Shown here: positions 35,301 to 43,454 of the stretch, one piece after another
How positions within the stretch are numbered: the first letter of the stretch is position 1
Layout of the letters: the number at the start of each line of letters is the position of its first letter
Assembly (NCBI RefSeq): GCF_002335745.1
Contig: NZ_NIST01000001.1
Location: 5,295,525-5,359,524, forward strand
Direction: 5' to 3'
Length of the DNA stretch: 64,000 bases
From: Evansella halocellulosilytica
Lineage (GTDB): Bacteria; Bacillota; Bacilli; Bacillales; Salisediminibacteriaceae
Position numbers and translations under genes: made by a program
Notes under the pieces: generated by a model
The model's database searches: none
The model's input: the letters and a program-made list of their open reading frames with translations, nothing else
Told to the model about the DNA's origin: nothing

Positions 35301-36363
35301 CCAGCTTCAGTTCTATAAATTCATCAGCGTTGTTTCCTGGTTGGTAATGCCACACAAGAATTTCGTCAATCTTATCTAGCGTCTCTTGATCCGCTACGCC
35401 CGTCTCTGATAACCCGTAGTACTCTTGGAAGTCTTCAACCACACCCGCTGTTACACTTCCATATACACTTGATGGATTATCTGGGAAGTTTCCAAAACCT
35501 AACTTTGTCAACTTCTCTTTCATTTCCGTTATAACTTCGTAATTATCTCCTATTTCGTACGGCGGAGTAACTCCCTCATCTGAACTACTGCTAAATGTTT
35601 GGACCTCTGTCTTTTCTTCTGAAGTGGCTTCATCAGCTACTTGTTCTGGTTGAAGTGATAATTTGAAAAACTCTTCACTTTCATTTCCAGCTGCATCAAT
35701 CACTTCAATAGTAAGTTCACTTTCTCCTTCAGGTAATGAGTCTTCAATGTCAAAATAACCGTCACTTTCAAGAGAAAGCTCACCTTCATCATATCGTTCT
35801 CCATCTTGAACTATTGAATAAGACCCGTATAGCTCTTCGTCATTCAAAGAAGTATGAATATGACCAGAAATGAAGTTTTCTTCTAAAATAACAAGGCCGT
35901 TATCTTTAACTTGAGACAATAATATCTCAGGCTTTTCACTATGTATAACAAATTCAGTTTTCCCGACCACTTTATTAGATGTGTGATCAACTGCTTCTAA
36001 ATAATACTTACCATCCGTTATCTTCTTTTTCTCTTGAACAGTTTGATCATCAACTATCATGTCCCACGTAAAAATATTTTCGATATCATTAAAATTCTCA
36101 AATTCTTCTATTTCACCAATATATTCTTTCGAATCATCATGATATATGTGTAATGAGAGATGACTTAATTGATCATTAGCATCAATTTCTATTAATATTT
36201 CTTCTACTTGATCGTTAAAAATATTCGGGCTAACATTTATTTCTACATGATTCGATTCATCAGTTTCTATTATTTTTTCTTCTGCTATGACTGTAGAAAA
36301 ATTTGAAAATAGTAATATAAATACTAATATAAAACTGACCATTGGTTTATATTTTCTTTTCAT
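32311..36363 (-). CDS. Secreted M14 carboxypeptidase with eleven wall-binding repeats
   Basis: About 1350 residues. Signal peptide MKRKYKPMVSFILVFILLFS..., then an acidic Ig-like region (about 35-235) and eleven tandem units of about 70 residues (about 268-1045). Each unit has L-G-F-G-N-F-P-x-x-P-S-x-x-Y-G-x-V-T-x-x-V-V-x-x-FQ-x-YYGL, a variant of the PG_binding_1 fold. The C-terminal M14 zinc peptidase (about 1050-1345) has zinc ligands in SSHAREHMT and SYHSSGEVIY, WNPDGV, and the catalytic Glu in PGLTPEISPY. Enzymes of this type cleave peptide-stem bonds such as D-Glu-mDAP. The start at 36363 follows AAAGGAGGAGAATTG. It is the first of two adjacent hydrolases with the same repeats. Confidence 0.92.
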   Translation of the reverse strand: MKRKYKPMVSFILVFILLFSNFSTVIAEEKIIETDESNHVEINVSPNIFNDQVEEILIEIDANDQLSHLSLHIYHDDSKEYIGEIEEFENFNDIENIFTWDMIVDDQTVQEKKKITDGKYYLEAVDHTSNKVVGKTEFVIHSEKPEILLSQVKDNGLVILEENFISGHIHTSLNDEELYGSYSIVQDGERYDEGELSLESDGYFDIEDSLPEGESELTIEVIDAAGNESEEFFKLSLQPEQVADEATSEEKTEVQTFSSSSDEGVTPPYEIGDNYEVITEMKEKLTKLGFGNFPDNPSSVYGSVTAGVVEDFQEYYGLSETGVADQETLDKIDEILVWHYQPGNNADEFIELKLDLTALGFGNFPENPSNVYGNVTASVVKEFQEYHGLVVSGIAEEVTLAKIEDLLSLPYESGDSHGYITEMKEKLTQLGFGSFPTNPSNVYGSVTSGVVEDFQEYYGLPVTGVADQETLDKIDKILAWHYQPGHSADEFVEMKQKLTLLGFGNFPASPSNVYGNVTAGVVKDFQEHYDLPVSGIADEKTLAKMEEILSPPYQSGEQGAHIVNLKEKLTRLGFGNFPASPSNVYGSVTAGVVEDFQEYYGLPVTGVADQETLDKIDEILVWHYQPGNSADEFVEMKKNLTLLGFGNFPAEPSDVYGNVTAAVVKQFQEYYGLPTSGIADERTLEKINSLLPPYEPGDNHDGIVKLKEDLTRLGFGNFPSSPSSAYGSVTAGVVEEFQEYYGLEVNGIADETTLAKMHDILTGLYTPGNRSQSIVELKEDLTKLGFGNFPSNPSNAYGSVTAGVVEEFQAYYGLAVSGIADEVTLAKINEVLASPYSPGNSSASIADMKKDLTKLGFGNFSSNPTNVYGSVTAGVVEEFQAYYGLAVSGIADEVTLAKMNEILTSPYTEGNSSSSIAELKNKLTILGFGNFPSNPSNAYGSVTAGVVKEFQQYYGLVVNGIADEVTLAKIEEILPPYRIGDNHQGIVKLKRDLTEIGFGNFPSNPSSAYGSITANVVAEFQRNFGLSATGIVNEATLLKIREVKPSPRKIVNGRQNYSYNQMVSDIRELEERYPNIVETTVIGQSLDGRDIYAVKLGRGSTEVFFNASSHAREHMTTNVLMKMMDEYAYAYANGNSIDGYNVQRTLNRTSIWFVPMWNPDGVTLVQDGPGGINSSSLANEAVRINNGSTNFTSWKANVRGVDINRQFPALWDTISGDPGRPSESHYKGPNPLSEPEARAVYDFVLTRDFKTALSYHSSGEVIYTRHPGHVANIVSNKTGYNIVDLTWSNSGGGFSDWFVLEQGKPGLTPEISPYVGDRPVPLSNWNRVWNQNDSVGLIVADEAYRNRNSR

Positions 36364-36410
36364 CAATTCTCCTCCTTTTATCAATTATTCCATGCTTCAT
36401 TAAAGAAAAT

Positions 36411-36436
36411 GCCTGATTCTAAAATAGAAATCAGGC
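36411..36436 (-). terminator. Terminator of the glucosaminidase gene
   Basis: GCCTGATT/AATCAGGC stem, followed on the minus strand by ATTTTCTTTAA. Confidence 0.82.
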
Positions 36437-36460
36437 AAAAATGAAATTATACTATATTAA

Positions 36461-39454
36461 TTATTGATCCTCTATTAATCGCTCATCATAATCAAGATAT
36501 TGAGCACTGACCCAACCTTCTAAGTTTCCATCACTGACTCTAAACCATCTGTAAGAGTAAACCCCATCGCCTTGAGGATCATACCTTACATCTGTGTTGT
36601 AGCCAATTATGTTAACAGTTGTATTTTGACTATAAGAACCGATTAGCGTTGTAGGATTTAACCATGGGATACTTCTCACATTTAAAGAAGATGCAGTAAC
36701 AGTAGCCTCAACACTCTGGTTAAAATTCACAACATTTGGAGGTAGTGGTTGACCATCTGGAATAAGTCTATCATATGATCCTGGATTCGAACCATTCTCT
36801 ACAATTGGTGCGACACTTCTATAATTACCAGCATTAAACTCTACAAATCTGTTCATAATGCTAGCAATCTTTGAATCCCAATTTGGGTCTGTAGCATAAC
36901 GGACATTCATACCTTCCAATGTGTATCCAAAATCCTCTTGAAAATATGCACCATCGGCTGAAAGGTAATCACGTTTAATTCGATAAGCTACAAAATCTAT
37001 TCCTTCTTGTACTGTTGGGAAATAATACGCACATGTTACAGGACATACATCATATGCACCATAACCATATAGGTTATTTTTGTATTCTGTTAAATTAGAT
37101 CCTCCCCAACCGGTTTCAAGAATAGCATGTGAAACCAAGTAAAGAGCATTGATTCCATATTTGTCTTGTGCGTTTATAAACTCTTCCGCATAATCTTTTA
37201 AAATACTATTAGGGTGACCAGCATTATCAAATCCTCGTCTAATCTGCTCAACGGTAATATCTGATGACTTTCGCAAATCCAAATTTAAGTAGTTAGGATC
37301 TGGTCCTTCTAACAGCTCATAAATAGTTGCTAATGTTACTTCATCAGCGATTCCGTTAACTACTAATCCATTAGATCGCTGAAAGTCCTCCACGACACTC
37401 GCAGTTACAGTACCATAAACACCTGAAGGGTTCGTTGGGAAATTTCCATAACCTAATTGTGTTAAATCATTTTTTAAAGCCACAACATGATTACCACTTT
37501 CACCAATTTTATACTGAGATGAAAGAATTTCATTGATTTTATTTAGCGTAGTTCTATCAGCAACACCACTTGCTTCTAACCCATAATAACCCTGAAACTC
37601 TTCAACTACTCCTGCCGTTACCGAACCATATGCACTTGAAGGATTCGATGGGAAGTTTCCAAAACCTAAGCTTGTTAAATCTTTTTTCAACTTAACGATT
37701 CCATCATGGTTATCTCCAGATTCATATGGTGGTAATAGCTCATTAACTTTACTTAATGTGATTTCCTCAGCAATACCACTTACAGGTAGACCATAATACT
37801 CTTGAAACTCTTTTACTACCGATGCAGTAACATCTCCATACACATTCGATGGATTATCTGGGAAGTTTCCAAAGCCTAACATAGTCAGGTTCTGCTTCAG
37901 TTGCACAAATTCATCAGCACTATTCCCTGGCTGATAATGCCATGCAAGTATTTCATCCATCTTATCTAATGTTTTTTGGTCCGCTACACCTGTCACTGGT
38001 AATCCATAGTACTCTTGAAAGTCTTCAACCACACCAGCTGTTACACTTCCATACACTGTTGATGGGTTATCCGGGAAGTTTCCGAAGCCTAACTTTGTCA
38101 GCTTCTCTTTCATTTCTTTAATATACTCGTGGCTGCCCCCAGGTTCATAAGGTAAGCTTAACAAATCCTCTATTTTTGCTAGAGTTACTTCCTCCGCGAT
38201 TCCACTTACTGCAAGTCCATGATATTCTTGAAAATCTTTTACTACCGCTGCAGTAACATTACCATACACATTCGATGGGTTGTCTGGGAAGTTTCCGAAG
38301 CCTAAAGCTGTTAACTTTTGCTTCATCTCTACAAATTCATCAGCACTGTTTCCTGGCTGGTAATACCATTCGAGAATTTCCTCAATCTTATCTAGCGTTT
38401 CTTGATCCGCAACGCCTGTCGCTTCTAGCCCGTAGTACTCTTGAAAGTCTTCCACTACTCCGGCTGTCACAGGCCCATAACTTCCAGATGGGTTAGATGG
38501 GAAATTTCCGAAACCAAGTGCTGATAAGTCTTTTTTTAGTTGTTTGATCTCATTGCTACTTAGTTCAACCTCAAAAGAACTTGAACTAAATACTTGAGTT
38601 TCAACATTCTCTTCATCAAATTCTGATACTTTAACCGATTCATCTTCAACTGCTTCTTCGCTTTCACTATTGTTTTCTTCTGTCACATCAGATTCAATTG
38701 CTTCTTCATAGTCTTCTTCACGAAACTCAATAGTGAAAACTTCTTCACTTTTGTTCCCAGCTTCATCCGTAACTTGAATTGTCAGATCACTTACACCTTC
38801 ATTAAAGGAATTAGCAATTTCAAACTGACCATCTTCAGATAGCAATAGTTCTTGCTCGTCATAGAGTTCTTCATCCTGAGTAAGCAAGTAATATGCTTCA
38901 ATCTCTTCTATGGAAAGTTCAGTTTTTACATGACCATGAATCATATTAGTATCAATAAGATACTGACCTTCTGATTCTAAATCTAAAAATACTTCAGGAG
39001 CTTCACTATGGATAAGTACTTCTAAACGGTCAGTGACGAGATGTTCATTACTATCACTTTGAGCAGTGAGTTCAATGATGTATTGACCATCTTCCACTCT
39101 CTCATATTCTTCTGATGATTCAGTTTCATAGATTGTTAGATCCCATAAATATTCATGGTTTCCCTCACCGAGCTCATCAAACTCTTCAATCACACCAATG
39201 ACTTCCTCAGTCTCATAATCGATTAAATGTAAACTTACTACATCCAACTTTTCTTCTATCTCTACTGAAATAGAAACTTCTTCAAGACTAGAGTTAAAAG
39301 TATCCGGCTCAACAAAAAAGCTGAATGAATCATCAGTGAGACCATTCTCATTAGAGTCCGCATCTGCTGCATAAACACCAGAAATGCTTGAGGTGAATAC
39401 TAAAGATAAAACTAAATAACTAATTACACCTCTTTTTATAAAGTTTTTCAGCAA
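36461..39454 (-). CDS. Secreted endo-beta-N-acetylglucosaminidase with six wall-binding repeats
   Basis: About 997 residues. Probable TTG start at 39454 (GAAAGGGG 10 nt ahead; an upstream ATG at 39493 has no SD). Signal peptide LLKNFIKRGVISYLVLSLVF...GVYA. Acidic Ig-like region, then six repeats of the GFGNFPSNPS-type unit (about 315-725). Then a glucosaminidase domain with YGINALYLVSHAILETGWGG and NLYGYGAYD...VQEGIDFVA (LytG/LytD type, catalytic Glu in ILETGWG), and a C-terminal SH3b domain (ATVTASSLNVRSIPW, WVSAQYLDYDE). It cleaves the GlcNAc-MurNAc glycan bond. Architecture parallels the M14 gene downstream, from which a terminator separates it. Confidence 0.92.
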   Translation of the reverse strand: MLKNFIKRGVISYLVLSLVFTSSISGVYAADADSNENGLTDDSFSFFVEPDTFNSSLEEVSISVEIEEKLDVVSLHLIDYETEEVIGVIEEFDELGEGNHEYLWDLTIYETESSEEYERVEDGQYIIELTAQSDSNEHLVTDRLEVLIHSEAPEVFLDLESEGQYLIDTNMIHGHVKTELSIEEIEAYYLLTQDEELYDEQELLLSEDGQFEIANSFNEGVSDLTIQVTDEAGNKSEEVFTIEFREEDYEEAIESDVTEENNSESEEAVEDESVKVSEFDEENVETQVFSSSSFEVELSSNEIKQLKKDLSALGFGNFPSNPSGSYGPVTAGVVEDFQEYYGLEATGVADQETLDKIEEILEWYYQPGNSADEFVEMKQKLTALGFGNFPDNPSNVYGNVTAAVVKDFQEYHGLAVSGIAEEVTLAKIEDLLSLPYEPGGSHEYIKEMKEKLTKLGFGNFPDNPSTVYGSVTAGVVEDFQEYYGLPVTGVADQKTLDKMDEILAWHYQPGNSADEFVQLKQNLTMLGFGNFPDNPSNVYGDVTASVVKEFQEYYGLPVSGIAEEITLSKVNELLPPYESGDNHDGIVKLKKDLTSLGFGNFPSNPSSAYGSVTAGVVEEFQGYYGLEASGVADRTTLNKINEILSSQYKIGESGNHVVALKNDLTQLGYGNFPTNPSGVYGTVTASVVEDFQRSNGLVVNGIADEVTLATIYELLEGPDPNYLNLDLRKSSDITVEQIRRGFDNAGHPNSILKDYAEEFINAQDKYGINALYLVSHAILETGWGGSNLTEYKNNLYGYGAYDVCPVTCAYYFPTVQEGIDFVAYRIKRDYLSADGAYFQEDFGYTLEGMNVRYATDPNWDSKIASIMNRFVEFNAGNYRSVAPIVENGSNPGSYDRLIPDGQPLPPNVVNFNQSVEATVTASSLNVRSIPWLNPTTLIGSYSQNTTVNIIGYNTDVRYDPQGDGVYSYRWFRVSDGNLEGWVSAQYLDYDERLIEDQ

Positions 39455-39754
39455 ACTATCATAACCCCTTTCTCCTAAAAAATGATCATACAATCAACTT
39501 TTTTTACAAAATGAGACTATATATTCTGAAAATATGGTCTAAATATGTAAAATAATAAAGTTAATTGTAAATCTATGACTTTATTATTATCCATTAACTA
39601 TATTTTTTCAAGAGATTTCCACTATAAATTAGACTATATTAAATAGTACTAGATAGTCATTTTGAGGACGAAGCCATATATCATGCATTTTTTTAAATAA
39701 ATGATAATTTCTTGAAATTATGTGCTATACTATTTTTGACTACATCATAAAGGA
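39455..39754. other. Divergent intergenic region
   Basis: 300 bp, very AT-rich, no gene. Contains AGACTATATATTC...ATATGGTCT (about 39512-39540), an imperfect inverted repeat that could bind a regulator of one of the divergent genes. A TATACT at about 39726 is a possible -10 for the plus-strand gene. Confidence 0.35.
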
Positions 39755-41464
39755 ATGAATATTTTGAAAAATACATTAGAATCTATTTATAAAGCCCTAC
39801 TTAATGAAGATCTCACACTCGTCGAAGTAGGTCTAAATACCTGGATGGAAGTTGAAACTTTAGAAAATCAGCAAGTTGTTTTCCTTACTATTAGCGACGA
39901 TTCAACAAGAGCATATACAACCTTCAGTAAAGCTAGTTCATTAATAGATGCAATTAAACAGGCTATTATAAGTTACCTTGATAGCAGACCTAATAACCAC
40001 AAAGTATTATCTGTAAAACTTGATATTTTAACAGGCATTTCTTCACTAATGAAATCTAAAAATAACACTGAATTATTTGATAACAAACTAAAAATTAAAG
40101 AAGGCTTTGAAGGGATAGCTTTTGGAACAAATTTTGACGTTGCATTTTCTCCAGGTGAAGTTGCGGCAAATGAAATCATTACAAACGATAAGTTAGTCCC
40201 TGAAAACTTATTAAATGCATATAAACAAAACTTATCAATTTCTAGTGCAAATTTTGCTCAAATACTAACTGGATCTGACCCTGTAGAAGTATATAAATTT
40301 AATACCAAATCATTTTATATTAATGATAAAGAATTTCTTACATTGTATCGAGGGCATAGAGAATTCCCTACCATTACGAAAGAAGACCTTTGGAATGCAA
40401 TTGAATTAACAAAAGATCATTATTTTAAAAATGCTGTTAATGGTAGAGGAAAGTTTATTTATTCTTATTTACCTCAAAGTAATACCATAGAAAAAAAATA
40501 TAATATCTTAAGACACGCTGGTACTGTTTATTCCATGATTGAGACATATGAACTGATGCCGGATGAAAGCTTGCTCAATCATATTCATAAAGCGATTAGC
40601 TTTCTCTTAAAGAAAATAAAGGAAGTTCAAGTTGATCACTATAATACAAAAGTTGTCGTAGATAAGGGTGCTTTTAAGCTAGGTGGAAATGGATTAACTA
40701 TTGTCGCATTAGCTAAATATACACAGGTAATGAAAGACGATAAATATGTACCTGTGATGCAAGATATGGCAAAATGGATCCTGCTTACTCAAGAAGAAAA
40801 TGGTCGTTTTCCAATTCATAAACAAATGTATTCAACAGGTGAGGTTGTTGATTTTACATCTCGTTTTTATCCGGGAGAAGCTATTTTATCTCTAGTGCGG
40901 CTTTATCAAATTGACAAAAATGAAGAATGGCTTGACGTAGCAGAAAAGGCTGCAAATTACTTAATCAACATTAGAGATAAAAATGAAACATTAGATACAA
41001 TTACACCAGATCATTGGCTCTTATATGCTCTAAATGACTTACATCGTGAAAGGCCAAAACAAGTTTATATTAAACATTCCTTATTAATGTCTAATGCTAT
41101 ATTCAACAAGCAAATAACAGACGAAAAAGATAATCTTGATTGGAATGGAGGATATGGAACAAACCCTCCACCAAAATCAACCCAAGCTGCGTGTTATAGT
41201 GAAGGGTTAGGAGCAGCATACAACTTAGCTAATGATCATGGCTATAAAAAAGAAGCTGACGAAATAAAAAAAGTGATTGATAGAGGAATTAGATTTCAAT
41301 TACAGCTACAACTAAGACTGGAATCAACTATGCATTATGTAAACAAAAACTTATGTATTGGAGCAATCCAAAAAAGCCCTACACATCTCGATATTCGGAA
41401 TGATTATACTCAACATAATATCTCTAGTTTTATCGCTTTCTATAAAATACTAACGAGTAATTAA
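39755..41464 (+). CDS. Two-domain protein with alpha/alpha-barrel C-terminus, unknown function
   Basis: 569 residues, no signal peptide or membrane helix. The N-terminal 180 residues resemble an AMMECR1-like fold only loosely (VGLNTWMEVETL, KEGFEGIAFGTNFDVAFSPG). The C-terminal 370 residues show the repeating helical-hairpin pattern of (alpha/alpha)6 barrels: NILRHAGTVYSMIETYELMP, KLGGNGLTIVALAKY, FYPGEAILSLVRLYQIDKNE, TPDHWLLYALNDLH, AACYSEGLGAAYNLA and DYTQHNISSFIAFYK. Such barrels occur in glycosidases, epimerases and lyases; which reaction this one has cannot be said. It converges on the ATP-grasp gene set, sharing a bidirectional terminator, so it may act on the same polymer or its precursors. 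Confidence 0.75.
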   Translation: MNILKNTLESIYKALLNEDLTLVEVGLNTWMEVETLENQQVVFLTISDDSTRAYTTFSKASSLIDAIKQAIISYLDSRPNNHKVLSVKLDILTGISSLMKSKNNTELFDNKLKIKEGFEGIAFGTNFDVAFSPGEVAANEIITNDKLVPENLLNAYKQNLSISSANFAQILTGSDPVEVYKFNTKSFYINDKEFLTLYRGHREFPTITKEDLWNAIELTKDHYFKNAVNGRGKFIYSYLPQSNTIEKKYNILRHAGTVYSMIETYELMPDESLLNHIHKAISFLLKKIKEVQVDHYNTKVVVDKGAFKLGGNGLTIVALAKYTQVMKDDKYVPVMQDMAKWILLTQEENGRFPIHKQMYSTGEVVDFTSRFYPGEAILSLVRLYQIDKNEEWLDVAEKAANYLINIRDKNETLDTITPDHWLLYALNDLHRERPKQVYIKHSLLMSNAIFNKQITDEKDNLDWNGGYGTNPPPKSTQAACYSEGLGAAYNLANDHGYKKEADEIKKVIDRGIRFQLQLQLRLESTMHYVNKNLCIGAIQKSPTHLDIRNDYTQHNISSFIAFYKILTSN

Positions 41465-41470
41465 TAGACC

Positions 41471-41502
41471 AAAAAAGTCCCGTCTTTTGTACGGGACTTT
41501 TT
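41471..41502. terminator. Bidirectional terminator
   Basis: AAAAAAGTCCCGT/ACGGGACTTTTT with a 7-nt loop, serving the convergent barrel gene (plus) and the last ATP-grasp gene (minus). Confidence 0.93.
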
Positions 41503-41513
41503 CGGGCGTAAAA

Positions 41514-43151
41514 TCAGCTAATTTCTTTAGATTTATTATTCATTATACGCTTTAAGTTATCTAAAACGATACGAATTGGATACGTAAATTTCCACATCCT
41601 GCTATTCATTAATTTAGTATACTCTTTATCTAGTCTAACTTTCTCTTCTTCTAATCTAATTTTATCTTTTTCTAACTCGTTTATTTTTTGGGATTGGGTG
41701 CTTAATGAAGATATTTTTTCAAAACTATTATGTTGCTCACTTTGTGGTTTCAATATATGAAATCCAATTTTTATTGGCTTCTCATATTCACATTCAGTAA
41801 CATTCTCGACAATTGCCTTTTCAGGTCCTTCTGAGCAAATAAATTTAAATTCATTAACAGCATCATTTGTCCCTGACGCAACAACAAGTACATCTCCATT
41901 GTCTAAGTTTTCAACATAACCATGTAATTTATATGCAAGTGCTTGCCTTTTTATCCACTTTCGATAACCTACTTTTTGAACTTTTCCAGAAACAATGTAT
42001 TTCTTACTAACCAACTCACCACTTGGAGGCGGAGAAATTTCAAGTTCTTTTACGGTCCTGCTTTTCAGTGGATCAATGATATCATTAAAATCAAAATATA
42101 TATTACTCTTTTTATTATTTATAGTTTCTGGGAAATAATAATCCACGATTTCTTTAGCAATATCTCTTGGGGCGCCATGCATTGGGAAAAGATGACCACC
42201 GAGTCCAGGTCTAGTATTAGCTTCTATAATGACACCTGTTGTTCTCTCATCATTTACAATCATATCAATTCCAGATACACCTAAGCCAGGAATTGCTTTT
42301 GTAGCATTTATTGCAATTTGCTTTAAATCTTCAGATAATTGATCAGTAACATCTACAGAGTCGCCACCGGTTGACAGATTGCTAGTTAACCTCAAATAGA
42401 CTCGTTCCCCGTCTCTTGGAACAGAATCCATTGAAAAACCAGAAGCTCTTAACACTTTTTTCAATTCATCGTCAACTTTAATTGGACGACTTTTAAGATG
42501 AGGGTTTTTCTTTCTCAAAGCATTTTTCTTTTTAATCAATTTTTTAATAGAATTTTTTCCATCTCCGACCACATTGGCTGGAATTCTATTTAATGCACCT
42601 ACTACTCTATCTCCAATAACAATTAGCCGTAATTCATCACCCGAAACAAATTCTTCAACAATTACTTCATCATAGGCCAATTCGTGACGTACATAATGCA
42701 ATGCTTCTTCAAATTCTTGTAACGATTGAATATTGGAAAAAACACCTTTCCCCCCGTTTGCATTTGTTGGCTTAAGGACGAGAGGATATCCTAGTTGATC
42801 GGCAAAAGAAATTACCTCATGATCACTTTCATATGAAGAAAACCTTTTACCTTCTGGTACTGGTACACCTGCCATAGATAAATACTCTTTAGTTAAATGT
42901 TTATTATCACATATTTCATAAGCTTCATCAGAGATCTTATCTCCTCTTGATGACTCAAAGTGGTGTACTTTTCCATTATTACTTAACGAATATCTATACT
43001 TTAGCAAATTTTCTTCATCAGTCACAGTATAAAATTTTAACGATAAACCCCTTCTCCAACCTTCTAAGGAAATCGTATAATGACTCAACTTTTTCCCATA
43101 TCCAGTAGTCGGTACAGCTCCTTCTAAATGCTTTAACCAACTTTGTTCCAT
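41514..43151 (-). CDS. ATP-grasp ligase with intact acylphosphatase domain (paralogue A)
   Basis: 545 residues, last of five tandem paralogues. Residues 1-80: conserved head with HLEGAVPTTGYGKK and SLEGWRRGLSLKFY. Residues about 82-345: ATP-grasp domain like those of cyanophycin synthetase and GshAB: ICDNKHLTKEYLSMAGVPVP, LVLKPTNANGGKGV, PANVVGDGKNSIKKL, LSTGGDSVDVTD, IIEANTRPGLGGHLFP. Residues 385-468: acylphosphatase fold, GKVQKVGYRKW (Arg397) and YVENLDNGDV (Asn415), the 18-residue spacing of the catalytic pair of true acylphosphatases. Then a coiled coil and the tail NSRMWKFTYPIR. No membrane helix. It should form amide bonds via an acyl-phosphate; acceptor unknown. It follows a terminator, so may have its own promoter. 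Confidence 0.85.
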   Translation of the reverse strand: MEQSWLKHLEGAVPTTGYGKKLSHYTISLEGWRRGLSLKFYTVTDEENLLKYRYSLSNNGKVHHFESSRGDKISDEAYEICDNKHLTKEYLSMAGVPVPEGKRFSSYESDHEVISFADQLGYPLVLKPTNANGGKGVFSNIQSLQEFEEALHYVRHELAYDEVIVEEFVSGDELRLIVIGDRVVGALNRIPANVVGDGKNSIKKLIKKKNALRKKNPHLKSRPIKVDDELKKVLRASGFSMDSVPRDGERVYLRLTSNLSTGGDSVDVTDQLSEDLKQIAINATKAIPGLGVSGIDMIVNDERTTGVIIEANTRPGLGGHLFPMHGAPRDIAKEIVDYYFPETINNKKSNIYFDFNDIIDPLKSRTVKELEISPPPSGELVSKKYIVSGKVQKVGYRKWIKRQALAYKLHGYVENLDNGDVLVVASGTNDAVNEFKFICSEGPEKAIVENVTECEYEKPIKIGFHILKPQSEQHNSFEKISSLSTQSQKINELEKDKIRLEEEKVRLDKEYTKLMNSRMWKFTYPIRIVLDNLKRIMNNKSKEIS

Positions 43152-43454
43152 TTTAGAAAACCCCCGTGGATTAAAATACTTAGATGATTAACACAAGATT
43201 TTCGACTTATAAAAATCAACAATTACCTTAAAACATTATTTAATGTTTAGAATACAACTAATAGACACTTCTCACAAACAGTTTCCATATTAACACAAAT
43301 GACCATTAAGATAAAGATAATTGAGGATTTAGGTACTTTACAATTTTTAACTTTTTATGTTATAGAAACCTTTTCACATAAAACCAATCGTATAAAGCGA
43401 GAAAGAAGCTATAAGTACTTCATAGCCTCTTTCTAATAGAACAATGCAATTATA
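43152..43454. other. Intergenic gap between paralogues A and B
   Basis: 303 bp, no gene; contains the terminator at 43400-43434 and AT-rich DNA that must hold any promoter of paralogue A. No clear hexamers seen. Confidence 0.5.
43400..43434 (-). terminator. Terminator after paralogue B
   Basis: AGAAAGAGGCTAT/ATAGCTTCTTTCT (one G-U pair) with a 9-nt loop. Minus-strand T-content beyond is modest, so leak into paralogue A is possible. Confidence 0.7.
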
